Shown: positions 1-8,593, counted from the first letter of the stretch. The stretch is 64,000 nucleotides of DNA from Saccharibacillus sp. O23 (GCF_002205895.1 NZ_NJDE01000025.1:206256-270255); one strand, 5' to 3'. The notes: generated by a model not told the origin, from the letters alone. A program made the numbers and translations.

Positions 1-2
1 AT

Positions 3-680
3 ATCTCTCCCGAACGTGTCGGAAACAAACAGCGCGTGCTCGTCTCCGAACTTGCCGGCCAGAGCAATTTGATCTCGAAAGCGCAGGAACTCGGCATCGA
101 GCTCGATCCCAAAAGCCCTCAGGCTTCCGAGACGATCAACCGGATCAAAGATCTGGAACATCGCGGCTATCAGTTCGAAGGCGCCGATGCTTCGCTCGAA
201 CTGCTGCTGCGCGAAGCGGACGGCGAAGTGCGAGAGCTGTTCACGTTCGAGTCGTTCAAGATGCTGGTGGAGAAATCGGCCGGCAAACCCGTCGTATCGG
301 AAGCGTTCGTCAAACTGCGGATCGGCGGCGAAAGCCTCTACACGGCCGGCGAAGGCAACGGTCCGGTCAACGCGCTCGATAACGCGCTCCGCAAAGCGCT
401 GCTGCAATATTATCCGAAGCTCACCGATATGCATCTGAGCGACTACAAAGTCCGCGTGCTGGACGACAAAGAAGCGACCGCTTCCAAAGTTCGCGTCTTG
501 ATCGAATCCCGCGACGCGAAGAATGCTTGGAGTACCGTCGGCGTGTCCGGCAACGTGATCGAAGCCAGTTGGGAAGCGCTGGTCGACAGCATGCGCTACG
601 CGCTGCTCGGCCAAGAACCGCAAGGATCGGGACCGGGGACGTATACGGCCGAACCGAGACCCGGCCTTCTCAATCATTGA
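3..680 (+). CDS. cimA: Citramalate synthase CimA, C-terminal part (5' truncated by window)
   Basis: The reading frame is open from base 3 and lacks its N-terminal catalytic TIM barrel, which lies before the window. It starts in ISPERVGNKQRVLVSELAGQ, the linker typical of CimA-type (R)-citramalate synthases, then runs into the regulatory dimer domain shared with 2-isopropylmalate synthase (LeuA dimer), which binds the feedback inhibitor. The enzyme condenses pyruvate with acetyl-CoA as the first step of threonine-independent isoleucine synthesis in the cytoplasm. The GTG at 36 is internal, not the start. The phrase VSELAGQSN favours CimA over LeuA, and the ~65-residue variable segment before the dimer domain also fits CimA. 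The tail PRPGLLNH is short and unremarkable. Confidence 0.85.
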   Translation: MSPERVGNKQRVLVSELAGQSNLISKAQELGIELDPKSPQASETINRIKDLEHRGYQFEGADASLELLLREADGEVRELFTFESFKMLVEKSAGKPVVSEAFVKLRIGGESLYTAGEGNGPVNALDNALRKALLQYYPKLTDMHLSDYKVRVLDDKEATASKVRVLIESRDAKNAWSTVGVSGNVIEASWEALVDSMRYALLGQEPQGSGPGTYTAEPRPGLLNH

Positions 681-689
681 TCTTTGGGC

Positions 690-1000
690 CGGCGCAACAA
701 AAAAACGGCTTCCCGCCGCAGCGGAAAGCCCAGTTGAGAGGGGTAAACATGGGTAGCAAGCTCTGAGAAAGCGGCGTTTCGCCCGTTCGGCAGTACCGGT
801 TTCCGCGAGAAATACGGTCTGCTCGGACGAAGCCCGTTTCGCTGCGAGCCTGCGGGGTAAAACAGATAATCGCGCGGCGGGCGGCATGCGGACCGAAATC
901 GCGCTTCGGTCCGCACCGTAACGCCGTACCCGCCGCAGGCCGCACGCTTCGTCCCGAATCCAGGCGCCGACTTCCGTTCTACGCGGAAGCGGCGCTTTTT
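690..1000 (-). other. Gene-free structured region with two hairpins; possible small RNA
   Basis: This is the gap between cimA and the convergent exonuclease gene. At 703-732 a hairpin (GGCTTCCCGC / GCGGAAAGCC) is followed on the minus strand by seven T (697-703), a good intrinsic terminator. At 963-1000 a second hairpin (GCGCCGACTTCCG / CGGAAGCGGCGC) is followed by TTTTT on the plus strand. Between them, 874-936 folds into a long hairpin (GCGGCGGG / CCCGCCGC outside, GCGGACCGAA / TTCGGTCCGC inside). I see no convincing protein. The minus-strand terminator lies ~270 bp beyond the exonuclease stop, so the transcript would carry a long structured tail or a separate small RNA. No known RNA family was recognised. 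Confidence 0.35.
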
Positions 1001-1005
1001 CGGTT

Positions 1006-1743
1006 CTACGTGTTGCCCAGTCTGGCATAGAGATCGCCGAGCGTGGAGATCTGATTGTCTTTGACCCGATCGAGATAACCGCCCCAAAGCTTCGCCGTCA
1101 TCAGGGAATCGCCGAGCGCGTGATGACGCTGCTTGATTTCGATGCCTTCTTCCGCCAATAATTCGTCCAGTCCGTAATGGCTTCGGAAAGGACTCAGCAA
1201 TTTGGCGATCATCATCGTGTCGATGACCCGATGGTTAAGATGCGATTTGGACGTTTTCCAGAGCGCCGTATTGAGAAACGCTTTGTCGTGCGCGCTGGCA
1301 TGGGCTACCAATACCGAATGTCCGATAAACGCCATAAAATCGTGCAGCGCTTCGATCAGCGGAGGCGCCTCCTCTACCATCTCCGGAGTAATGCCGGTCA
1401 AATCGGTGATGTGAGGAGGAATCTCGATCCGCGGATTGACGAGCGTATAGAACGTCTCGCTTTCCAGCACTTGGCTGCCTTTCATCTTTACCGCTCCGAA
1501 AGACAAGATCTCGTCGCCTTTCTGGCAGTTGAAGCCTGTCGTCTCCAGATCGAATACGATGGTCTCCAGCTCGGAAAGCGGCGTGATCAACGCTTCGGGT
1601 CTGCGCTGCTCCCGGCTGAGCGAGCGGATAAACGCCATCTGCTGGGCGCTCTGCCCTCTGAATACCGAAGCCACCGCGGAAGGCACGCCTCCGCTGCGCA
1701 GCATATTCCAAAATCCGCTTCCCGACCCGGCCGGATCTTTCAT
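1006..1743 (-). CDS. DnaQ-like 3'-5' exonuclease (DEDDh)
   Basis: A 245-residue protein with an exonuclease domain from about residue 60. Motif ExoI is VFDLETTG (D and E metal ligands), ExoII includes LVAHASAHD and ExoIII is HHALGDS, giving the DEDDh set of the DNA polymerase III epsilon superfamily. It should remove nucleotides from the 3' end of DNA or RNA using two metal ions. The ~55-residue N-terminal extension is not part of the domain. Its ATG overlaps the stop of the upstream DUF294 gene by four bases (ATGA), indicating translational coupling. It is probably a stand-alone exonuclease, since the proofreading domain of Gram-positive PolC is fused to the polymerase. The cellular substrate is unknown. 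Confidence 0.85.
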   Translation of the reverse strand: MKDPAGSGSGFWNMLRSGGVPSAVASVFRGQSAQQMAFIRSLSREQRRPEALITPLSELETIVFDLETTGFNCQKGDEILSFGAVKMKGSQVLESETFYTLVNPRIEIPPHITDLTGITPEMVEEAPPLIEALHDFMAFIGHSVLVAHASAHDKAFLNTALWKTSKSHLNHRVIDTMMIAKLLSPFRSHYGLDELLAEEGIEIKQRHHALGDSLMTAKLWGGYLDRVKDNQISTLGDLYARLGNT

Positions 1744-2846
1744 GCGCGTCTCCTTTCCGCGAACCTAAGCTGACGCTGAAGCACGCGATGCAGTTTGCGT
1801 ACCAGAACCAAGCTGTCGCGGAGCTCGTAGAACTGCTCCTTTTTTTTCAACTCGGCGTTCGGCAGATAACCGCTGCTCTGAAGCAGACCCGCGCGCTCCG
1901 TGATTTCCGTCATCCCGCGAAGCCGAAGCGCCGTCAGGAACGCTTCGTAAGCCGGCTCGATCAGCGGAAGCGATGCCGCTTCGAGTTGGATCAACCGCTG
2001 CATCCGGCGCAGCGTGGACGACTCCTCGACGCCGTGCTGAAGCGCCATGAATCGCGCGGCGTTGACGAGCGGGATATACATCCCGTATTTGACGTCGAAA
2101 TCTCCCGCATTGTCGCCGAAACGCTCGGTCATCACCTGACCCAGTACGTTCAATGTCTTTTTGTGCCGGACCGTATTGCGCAGAATCGCCGCGTGAAGAT
2201 CGGCATTGCCGCGCAGCCCTTCGTAAAAGCTCCGTTTCCAGCTTTCCGCCAGCGCGGCGTCGCCCGCGATCAGACGGAAATCGGAAGCGATGATCAGATA
2301 GCGGACCGGCTCCCAACTGAGGTCGCTTCTCCACTCTTCGAGCTGCGCCGCCCATTCCGAAGACGTGCGCCGCCACCTCGGCTCCGAACACATCACTTTT
2401 CCTTCGCATTTCTCGTACCCCGCCGTTTCCAGAATGTCCGTCAGCCGGCGGCCGAACTCGTCAAAGTACCCGTCTTTGTCCGCATGCTCCGCATCCGACA
2501 AAATCAATCCGTTATCTTGATCGCTCCACAGCGTCTGTTCCCGTCTGCCCGCGCTGCCGAAAACGACAAAAGCATAAGAGACAGGAGGCCGACCGAAGCC
2601 TGCCTCCTCCATCTCATGCTCGCATAATTCGACCGCATGCCTCATCAGCCGATCGTGCATGTCATTGACAGAAGCGTTCCAGCCGAGAACGTCTCGGCTG
2701 TCGTAGGCTTCCCTTAATTGGCCCTGCATGGCGACCCGCCTCTCGCGAAGCTCCTCGGGGGAACGGATCTGCGAAAAATCCTCATAGGATGTCGACAAAT
2801 AGTCCGCGTACGAATCGGTTGGCTTCACCGGATTCCCCCTTTCCAT
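1740..2846 (-). CDS. DUF294 nucleotidyltransferase-like protein (GlnD-related)
   Basis: A 368-residue protein. Around residue 100 it has FGSAGRREQTLWSDQDNGLI, the G-S-x-x-R-x-E-Q...D-x-D signature of the DUF294 nucleotidyltransferase domain, related to the uridylyltransferase domain of GlnD. The C-terminal half (about 215-355) matches the helical DUF294_C / substrate-binding region. The ATG is preceded by GAAAGGGGG on the minus strand. It lies between the ammonium transporter gene (11-bp gap) and the coupled exonuclease gene. In a nitrogen-regulated group the GlnD resemblance suggests nucleotide-based signalling, but the target is unknown. No cAMP-binding or CBS domain is present, unlike many proteobacterial DUF294 proteins. 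Confidence 0.8.
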   Translation of the reverse strand: MERGNPVKPTDSYADYLSTSYEDFSQIRSPEELRERRVAMQGQLREAYDSRDVLGWNASVNDMHDRLMRHAVELCEHEMEEAGFGRPPVSYAFVVFGSAGRREQTLWSDQDNGLILSDAEHADKDGYFDEFGRRLTDILETAGYEKCEGKVMCSEPRWRRTSSEWAAQLEEWRSDLSWEPVRYLIIASDFRLIAGDAALAESWKRSFYEGLRGNADLHAAILRNTVRHKKTLNVLGQVMTERFGDNAGDFDVKYGMYIPLVNAARFMALQHGVEESSTLRRMQRLIQLEAASLPLIEPAYEAFLTALRLRGMTEITERAGLLQSSGYLPNAELKKKEQFYELRDSLVLVRKLHRVLQRQLRFAERRRA

Positions 2847-2857
2847 CTTCTCGAAAT

Positions 2858-4285
2858 TCAGGCGTTAGCCGGAGTGCGCGTCGTGCTTGCTTCCGGGTTG
2901 GTCGGACCGTGGAAAGTCGTTTCGCCCGCCATTTTCATTTGTTCAGGGTAACCGTAGTTGCCGTGTTCGCTGATGTCCAGACCCATCATTTCTTCTTCTT
3001 CCGTTACGCGAATGCCCATCGTTGCTTTCATGATCGCGAAGATCACGAAGGTTACGACGCCCACGAAAGCCAGAGTGCCGATAACGCCCAGCGCTTGCAC
3101 GCCCAATTGGTGCAGCCCGCCGCCGTAGAACAGACCCGCTTGACCCAGACCTTTATCCGTGGACAAGGAAGGCATTGCGAAGAATCCCGTGGAAAGCGCG
3201 CCCCAGATCCCTGCGATCCCGTGTACGGAGAACGCGTAGACCGGATCGTCGACGCCCGCTCTTTCGAACCATTGCGCCGTGAAGAATGTCAGAACGCCCG
3301 CGACCAGACCGATCACGACCGCCGCCCAAGGCGCGACGAACGCGCAGGAACCGGTAATGGCGACCAGTGCCGCCAGCACGCCGTTCAGCATGCTCGGAAT
3401 GTCGGCTTTGCCGAACACGACCCAGGAGATCAACAGAGCCGCTACGCCGCCTGCCGCTGCGGCAATATTCGTCGTCAGGGCTACATAAGCGAAGAATCCG
3501 TCCATGACCGTCAAAGCGCTGCCCGGGTTGAAGCCGAACCAGCCTACCCAGAGAATGATGACGCCCAGCACGGACAATACTTGGTTGTGACCCAGAATGC
3601 TGTTCGGTTTACCGTCTTTTCCGTATTTACCCAGACGAGGCTTGAGCATAACCGTCGCGACCAGCGCCGCCGTGGCACCCGTCAAGTGAACGACCGTCGA
3701 ACCGGCGAAGTCTTGCATGCCCATCGATCCGAGCCAGCCGCCGCCCCATACCCAGTGCGCGATAACCGGATAGATCACGATCGTGAAGAGGGCGCCGAAT
3801 ACGATGTATACGCTAAGTTTGGCGCGTTCCGCCAGACCGCCTCCGGCGATCGCCAGCGATACGCCCGCGAAAGCGAGGTGGAAAAGGAACATCAGCGAGA
3901 CCGGCAGGCCGTAACCGTTCACCGAATCGAACGATGCCGCTTGGCCTTCTCCTCCGAAGAAGAAACCTTCGAAGCCGAAGAATCCGTTACCGTTGCCGAA
4001 GCCGAACGCGAAACCGAAAGCCCAGAACGCGACGCTCGCGACGCCGAAGGAAAGGATCGTTTTGCCCGCTACGTGCCCGGCGTTCTTCATCCGGACCGAA
4101 CCGGCTTCGAGCAATGCGAATCCGGCTTGCATGAAGATAACCAGTACCGCCGCGATAAACACGAATGCCATGTTCACGCCGTTCGTAAGCGTCGTGCCGT
4201 CAACGGCTTCCGCCGCGTACGCGCTGACCGGGAACGCCGATACCGCCGCTAATGCTCCGATTCCTGCCCACCATTTCTTCTTCAT
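2858..4285 (-). CDS. Ammonium transporter (Amt/NrgA family)
   Basis: A 475-residue Amt/MEP/Rh channel. It has a cleavable-looking signal peptide (MKKKWWAGIGALAAVSAFPVSAYA), then about 11 membrane helices. Hallmarks are QAGFALLEAGSVRMKNAGH near the N-terminus, DFAGSTVVHLTGA (with a conserved pore His) and FSVHGIAGIWGALSTG (the second conserved His region). It conducts ammonium across the cytoplasmic membrane when nitrogen is scarce. No GlnK/PII gene follows, unlike many amt operons; a DUF294 nucleotidyltransferase gene sits there instead. A consensus sigma-A promoter lies upstream and a perfect TnrA/GlnR box is between promoter and start, so nitrogen control is likely. The ribosome site is GAGGGTGTGGGG. 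Confidence 0.93.
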   Translation of the reverse strand: MKKKWWAGIGALAAVSAFPVSAYAAEAVDGTTLTNGVNMAFVFIAAVLVIFMQAGFALLEAGSVRMKNAGHVAGKTILSFGVASVAFWAFGFAFGFGNGNGFFGFEGFFFGGEGQAASFDSVNGYGLPVSLMFLFHLAFAGVSLAIAGGGLAERAKLSVYIVFGALFTIVIYPVIAHWVWGGGWLGSMGMQDFAGSTVVHLTGATAALVATVMLKPRLGKYGKDGKPNSILGHNQVLSVLGVIILWVGWFGFNPGSALTVMDGFFAYVALTTNIAAAAGGVAALLISWVVFGKADIPSMLNGVLAALVAITGSCAFVAPWAAVVIGLVAGVLTFFTAQWFERAGVDDPVYAFSVHGIAGIWGALSTGFFAMPSLSTDKGLGQAGLFYGGGLHQLGVQALGVIGTLAFVGVVTFVIFAIMKATMGIRVTEEEEMMGLDISEHGNYGYPEQMKMAGETTFHGPTNPEASTTRTPANA

Positions 4286-4303
4286 TTCCCCACACCCTCT
4301 TCA

Positions 4304-4320
4304 TGTAATTTTATCTAACA
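4304..4320 (-). promoter_or_regulatory. TnrA/GlnR box in the amt leader
   Basis: The 17-mer TGTAATTTTATCTAACA fits TGTNA-N7-TNACA, the established TnrA/GlnR operator, at every fixed position. It lies 19 bp before the amt start codon and about 16-32 nt downstream of the predicted transcription start. A box downstream of the promoter suggests roadblock-type repression by GlnR rather than the upstream activation typical of TnrA at nrgA; this mechanism is inference. Confidence 0.8.
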
Positions 4321-4341
4321 TTATGTGAAACTCTTGGTGTC

Positions 4342-4370
4342 ATTATAAACCGCGGCAAGAAAGCTGACAA
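4342..4370 (-). promoter_or_regulatory. Sigma-A promoter of the amt group
   Basis: On the minus strand a -35 TTGTCA (4365-4370) is followed after exactly 17 bp by a consensus -10 TATAAT (4342-4347). Transcription should begin near 4335, giving a leader of about 50 nt that contains the GlnR box. Confidence 0.8.
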
Positions 4371-4476
4371 GTGTATTTTCATAAAAAAATCCGATTTATT
4401 TCAGAATTTTTTTCGAACGAAAAGATCTACTCGCGTTAATGCGACAGAGAGCGCTTTCAGGTCGAAACCATAACGT

Positions 4477-4505
4477 TTGACTGTATGCTTTTAGTTGGCT
4501 ATAAT
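4477..4505 (+). promoter_or_regulatory. Sigma-A promoter of the MerR-family gene
   Basis: TTGACT (4477-4482), 17-bp spacer, TATAAT (4500-4505). It is divergent from the amt promoter and lies about 77 bp before the MerR-type start codon. Confidence 0.75.
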
Positions 4506-4582
4506 TGAATTTGTCAAGGTCATCTTTTGATATCTGCTTACTTTTACTACTGTTAAGGAAAGGGTGAGACGGCGATGGGGAT

Positions 4583-5011
4583 ATGAAACTGTTCCGGATC
4601 GGCGAGCTGGCAAAGGCGGCGGGCACCAGCGAACGGACCATCGACTATTACACCAAGCTGGGTTTGATCCAGCCGCGCGACCGGTCGATGACCAATTACC
4701 GATTATACGGACCTGAAACTTTGCTCCGTCTGCAGCGTATTCATGAGTTGAAAGAAGAGAAATTTACATTAGAAGAGATTCGGGAACGGCTGGACCGATG
4801 GAACGCGGCCAGCGGCGACGAACGGGTTTCGGAAAAGCTGACATTGCTTGAAAGCCATCTCGCGCAAATCGAGAAAGAGTTGAAAGAATTGCAGCCGATG
4901 CTCCAAGATCTCGATCCGGCGCAGGCCCGCAAGACGTTCTCGCAGCTTGTCCCGCAAGGTATCGCCTGCATCGAAGCGATCAAGCTGCTGCTCGGGCAGA
5001 ATCTCATGTAA
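4583..5011 (+). CDS. MerR family transcriptional regulator
   Basis: A 142-residue protein. Residues 3-70 form the MerR winged helix-turn-helix (FRIGELAKAAGTSERTIDYY, then NYRLYGPETLLRLQRIHELKE), followed by a coiled-coil dimer helix (about 75-115). The short C-terminal part has a single Cys (IACIEA) and no recognised ligand domain, so its inducer cannot be told from sequence. It is divergent from the amt promoter region and precedes a membrane metalloprotease gene. MerR proteins usually bind within 19-20-bp-spaced promoters, and no such promoter was seen here. The start was chosen because the upstream ATG at 4575 is out of frame. It is not GlnR itself, which carries a different C-terminus. 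Confidence 0.85.
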   Translation: MKLFRIGELAKAAGTSERTIDYYTKLGLIQPRDRSMTNYRLYGPETLLRLQRIHELKEEKFTLEEIRERLDRWNAASGDERVSEKLTLLESHLAQIEKELKELQPMLQDLDPAQARKTFSQLVPQGIACIEAIKLLLGQNLM

Positions 5012-5013
5012 GA

Positions 5014-5073
5014 GTACCTTGTCGACTCTTAATCAAAGGTTCTTACCTTTATCGTCTATCGTCGACAAGGTAC
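5014..5073. repeat. Interspersed palindromic repeat, copy 1
   Basis: GTACCTTGTCGAC (5014-5026) and its perfect reverse complement GTCGACAAGGTAC (5061-5073) flank 34 bp that contain an inner pair AAAGGT/ACCTTT (5035-5040 and 5045-5050). Related sequences lie at 9111-9241 and 20675-20695, always between genes. There is no T run, so it is not an ordinary terminator. Confidence 0.7.
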
Positions 5074-5110
5074 AAGTAAGGTTCTCGACAAAAATTGGAG
5101 GGAAACGAGT

Positions 5111-5791
5111 ATGAGCTTTAACACTTTTATGTACATTCTGATCATCCCGGCGTTCATTCTGACGATCTGGGCTCAGTTCCGGGTCAAAGGCACTTATAAC
5201 AAATGGCGCGAAATTCCGGTGAACAGCGGCATCACCGGTTATCAAGCCGCTCGCCATATGCTGGATACGAACGGCCTGCAGGACGTGCAGATCGTGACGG
5301 TTCCGGGCACGCTGTCCGACCATTACAATCCGGTCAACCGGACGGTCGCTTTATCCGAAGACGTCTACTACGGCAACAGCATCTCGTCCGTCTCGGTCGC
5401 CTGCCACGAGATCGGCCACGCCATTCAGCACAAAGAAGCTTATCCGATGCTGTCTCTGCGCCACAAGATCTTCCCGGTCGTCAACTTCGCTTCCGGTATC
5501 GCCCCGTTCTTGATCTTGGCGGGCTTCCTGTTCAGCGCCACCGGCTTGATCGGCGTCGGCATTTTGTTCTTCGCCGTCACCGTCGTATTCCAACTGATCA
5601 CGCTGCCGGTCGAATTCAATGCCAGCAACCGCGCGCGGGAGATCATGGTCTCCGAAGGCTTTATCACCAACGAAGAAGAACGCGGAGTCGGCAAAGTCTT
5701 GAACGCCGCCGCTCTGACTTACGTAGCCGCGGCTTTGGTTTCGCTGCTCGAATTGATTCGTCTGATCGGCATTTTCAATAACCGCGATTAA
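5111..5791 (+). CDS. YugP-type membrane zinc metallopeptidase
   Basis: A 226-residue membrane protein with one helix at 5-25, the zinc-protease motif CHEIGHAIQH near residue 98, two helices at about 125-165 and a last one at 195-215. This is the layout of the YugP family (Peptidase_M50-like, named for Bacillus subtilis YugP), predicted Zn-dependent proteases of the cytoplasmic membrane. Both His and the Glu of HExxH are present. The ribosome site GGAGGGAAACG precedes the ATG. A simple hairpin terminator follows, so it is monocistronic or follows the MerR gene. Substrates are unknown. The recognisable length and motif make the family call firm; the role is not. Confidence 0.88.
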   Translation: MSFNTFMYILIIPAFILTIWAQFRVKGTYNKWREIPVNSGITGYQAARHMLDTNGLQDVQIVTVPGTLSDHYNPVNRTVALSEDVYYGNSISSVSVACHEIGHAIQHKEAYPMLSLRHKIFPVVNFASGIAPFLILAGFLFSATGLIGVGILFFAVTVVFQLITLPVEFNASNRAREIMVSEGFITNEEERGVGKVLNAAALTYVAAALVSLLELIRLIGIFNNRD

Positions 5792-5797
5792 CCCCTG

Positions 5798-5832
5798 AAC
5801 CGGCGAAGGCATCCGTCCTCCGCCGGTTTTTC
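5798..5832 (+). terminator. Intrinsic terminator after yugP-like gene
   Basis: AACCGGCG (5798-5805) pairs with CGCCGGTT (5821-5828), extended by AAGG/CCTC, and is followed by a T run through 5832. Confidence 0.8.
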
Positions 5833-5992
5833 CGTATTCTCTGCGGACGCAGCCGCCTATCCGTGCCGTTCGAGCCTCGAGCCGAGGCTTCAATCAAGAA
5901 ATATTAGCTAAGTTGCCGGGTTTTATGGTACTATACAGCTACTTTGAAGAGTTGAACTCGATCGCGGTTTTCGCACAAAAAGGAGAAGGTTC

Positions 5993-7705
5993 GTGAGCTT
6001 ATCAGTGTGGTTTGATCTCTTCCTGTTCGTCCTATTGTTCGTTTTGTTCGCTTATATCTTTTTCGCTGTTCGAGTCACCAATCTACATAAAGTCTATTTC
6101 GTGTTCCACTTCTTCATGATGCTCTGGCCGCTGTGCCAATTCGCCACGCATATCGTACAGGACCCCGAAATCCAATTCGTCTATGTCTCGTTATCTTTCG
6201 CCGCTTGCCTGATGCTTGCCAGCGGGTGGCTGCTGTTTACGCTCTTCCTCGCGGGCGACGCGGAGAAACTTGAATTCCGCTCGATCGCTCCGCTGTTCCT
6301 GCCTGCCGCGATCGTCTCGATCGGCATTATCGCCAATCCGTTCCATTTGTTCACCAGCCCGATCCGGGACGGCTACGTCGATCGTTCCTACGGCCCTATC
6401 TTTTGGTTGACGATGGCGGTGCTTGCTTGCTATTTCTTGGCTTCGCTGATCGTGCTGGTTCGCGCGCTAAGATCGCCCGCGGCTTCGGCCAGCCTCAAAA
6501 ATCAGATCCGCCTCGTCTTGTGGGGCATTTGCGTATTGGTCTTTTTCGTCGGTGCCGATGTTCTGTTCAACGTCATCCTCGCCGACTATTTGCCGATCAT
6601 TCCCGGACTGACTTCGCTGGGCATTTTCATTACCGCTTTATTTTTTGCGTTCGTCATTACCCGCTACAAGGTATTCGACCTGGTCTCGATCGCGCATGAA
6701 GACATTATCAATACGATTCCGCACGGCATTCTGGTACTGGACGAACATGATTCGGTGGTCGAAGCCAATCGCGCGTTAAGAAAGTTTCTGGACATCAGGG
6801 AAGGCAGCCTTTTCGATATCGAGACTTTCTTCGCTTCGGTTCGGGTCACGGGAGACAGCAAGCAGTTTCTGGAACATTACAAGCGCAAAGACGAAGACCT
6901 GTTCCATATCGAACTGTTCGCGGAACGCGGAAACGGCCTGCACTTCATCCTGCAAACGTCTCCGATCTTCGATGCTTCCCGCCAACCGATCGGACATATC
7001 CTCGCTTTCCAAGACGTTTCTCAAGAGCGGCGTCTGGTTCAAGAATTGAACCGCCAGAACGATGTCCTGCACGAGCGGAACCGTTCATTGGACCGCGCGC
7101 GCATGGAATTGTCGCAGGCCAACCGCAAACTCGAAGAGATGGCGCTGACGGACAGCTTGACGCAATGCTACAATCGTCGTTATCTGACGCAGCGCCTTGC
7201 CAAAGACATGATGCTGAACGTCAAGCCGCATACGCCTTTCTCGTTCATACTGTTCGATATCGACTTCTTCAAAACGGTCAACGACCGCTACGGACACGTC
7301 GTCGGAGACGAAGTGCTGTATCGGACGGCCGAAGCCGTCCGTCAGTGCATTCGCCAAAACGATATTCTGGCGAGATACGGCGGCGAAGAATTTATCTTGT
7401 ATCTGCCGAATACCGACCGGGAAACCGCGAGACGGCTCGCGGAAAAAGTTCGTTCGACGGTCGAATCCAACGAGATTCGTTTGGAACAATCCGCGCAGGC
7501 CGTAAGCGTCACGGTCAGCATCGGCGTGCTGGCGATCGAACGTTTCGTACGTCAGCCGGCTTTCGACGATCTGGACGAATATTTGCTGCATGTGTTCGCC
7601 GAAGCGGACAAGTCGCTGTATGAAGCCAAAAACAACGGCCGCAACCGGATCGAAGTGGCGGACGTCGACCAAGTTTCGTTTTGGCGGAACGCGGAGCTCG
7701 GTTAG
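5993..7705 (+). CDS. Membrane diguanylate cyclase (7TM-PAS-GGDEF)
   Basis: A 570-residue protein starting with GTG after AGGAGAAGG. Residues 1-225 hold about seven membrane helices like the histidine-kinase-type 7TM sensor module. A PAS domain (about 235-345) and a coiled coil (about 350-390) follow, then a GGDEF domain. The active site is YGGEEF near 462-467. An RxxD inhibitory site (RQND) sits exactly five residues before it, so product inhibition is expected. The protein should make cyclic di-GMP at the cytoplasmic membrane in response to a signal sensed by the membrane or PAS part. No EAL domain is attached and no partner gene is adjacent. Confidence 0.92.
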   Translation: MSLSVWFDLFLFVLLFVLFAYIFFAVRVTNLHKVYFVFHFFMMLWPLCQFATHIVQDPEIQFVYVSLSFAACLMLASGWLLFTLFLAGDAEKLEFRSIAPLFLPAAIVSIGIIANPFHLFTSPIRDGYVDRSYGPIFWLTMAVLACYFLASLIVLVRALRSPAASASLKNQIRLVLWGICVLVFFVGADVLFNVILADYLPIIPGLTSLGIFITALFFAFVITRYKVFDLVSIAHEDIINTIPHGILVLDEHDSVVEANRALRKFLDIREGSLFDIETFFASVRVTGDSKQFLEHYKRKDEDLFHIELFAERGNGLHFILQTSPIFDASRQPIGHILAFQDVSQERRLVQELNRQNDVLHERNRSLDRARMELSQANRKLEEMALTDSLTQCYNRRYLTQRLAKDMMLNVKPHTPFSFILFDIDFFKTVNDRYGHVVGDEVLYRTAEAVRQCIRQNDILARYGGEEFILYLPNTDRETARRLAEKVRSTVESNEIRLEQSAQAVSVTVSIGVLAIERFVRQPAFDDLDEYLLHVFAEADKSLYEAKNNGRNRIEVADVDQVSFWRNAELG

Positions 7706-7746
7706 TCCGCGCCAAGCGATCCTGCCGGCCGTTCCGATTTCACGCC

Positions 7747-7778
7747 AAAAGCCGACCTCGAGAAGAGGTCGGCTTTTT
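7747..7778. terminator. Bidirectional terminator between convergent genes
   Basis: AAAAGCCGACCTC (7747-7759) and GAGGTCGGCTTTTT (7765-7778) form a near-perfect stem with A/T tails on both sides. It serves the cyclase gene and could also serve the convergent rhomboid gene. Confidence 0.85.
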
Positions 7779-7821
7779 GATGAGCATTAACGTCATGAAT
7801 ATCGAAATCGGCAAAAGCGGC

Positions 7822-8469
7822 TTAACCGATCTTCCGGCCCAGCGGCAGACGAATCATCAGGCCGTACAAGAAGAAGCCCGCGATCATTCCGCCCAGATGC
7901 GCCCAGACGTTGACTTCCGGAGACGCAAACGTAAAGATTAATCCCATCGCCAGCAGGATATAGATCGTCTGTCTCGAAGCCTTATCCATCTTCTGCCGCT
8001 GGAACAGAGCCAGATATAAGAACGCGCCGTATCCCCCGTAGATCGCGCCGGAAGCGCCTACCGAGATAAAGATCTGACCTGCCCGCTCGTACGCTCCCAT
8101 ACTGATTAGATTGGCGATGATCCCGCTGAGCAGATAGAGCACGCCATAACGAATATGACCCAACAGCCGTTCCAGCGGAGGAAGAAACACGAGAATCGCG
8201 AAACAGTTAAACAGCAAATGTTCGAAACTTCCGTGCAGGAAGATCGAAGTCAGGTAACGCCACGGGGATTCCACGTCTCCAATGCCGGGAAGACCGACCG
8301 CGTTGGATAATGCACCGTATTTGAGCAGCGCCGCTCCCGAAGCTTCCGCGCGATAAGTACCGTCCAGCGCCATAATGATAAACATCGCCACGTTGATCAC
8401 GATGAACAAAGTGGTGACCGGATAGAACTTCAGGTACTGGTTCCATTTTTCGTACCTTACAAAAATCAT
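7822..8469 (-). CDS. Rhomboid family intramembrane serine protease
   Basis: A 215-residue, six-helix membrane protein. The catalytic serine is S140 in VGASGAIYGG and the catalytic histidine is H191 in WAHLGG. The upstream HGSFEHLLFN segment is the usual HxxxxHxxxN element of the second helix. Rhomboids cleave membrane-spanning segments within the bilayer. This is a minimal rhomboid without the TPR tail found in some Bacillus homologues (GluP). AGAGGAAAATC precedes the ATG. The gene is divergent from tpx. Substrates are unknown. Confidence 0.93.
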   Translation of the reverse strand: MIFVRYEKWNQYLKFYPVTTLFIVINVAMFIIMALDGTYRAEASGAALLKYGALSNAVGLPGIGDVESPWRYLTSIFLHGSFEHLLFNCFAILVFLPPLERLLGHIRYGVLYLLSGIIANLISMGAYERAGQIFISVGASGAIYGGYGAFLYLALFQRQKMDKASRQTIYILLAMGLIFTFASPEVNVWAHLGGMIAGFFLYGLMIRLPLGRKIG

Positions 8470-8498
8470 GATTTTCCTCTTTTCCGCTATTCTATTTT

Positions 8499-8528
8499 TT
8501 GCAAACGATCCTTAACCAATATTATAAT
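8499..8528 (+). promoter_or_regulatory. Sigma-A promoter of tpx
   Basis: TTGCAA (8499-8504), 18-bp spacer, TATAAT (8523-8528), about 65 bp before the start codon. Confidence 0.65.
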
Positions 8529-8593
8529 AAAAAGGTGCGGGAAAATCCAAACGTCCCGGCTTCATATCGGCATATTCAAGGAGGTTATTCGTG

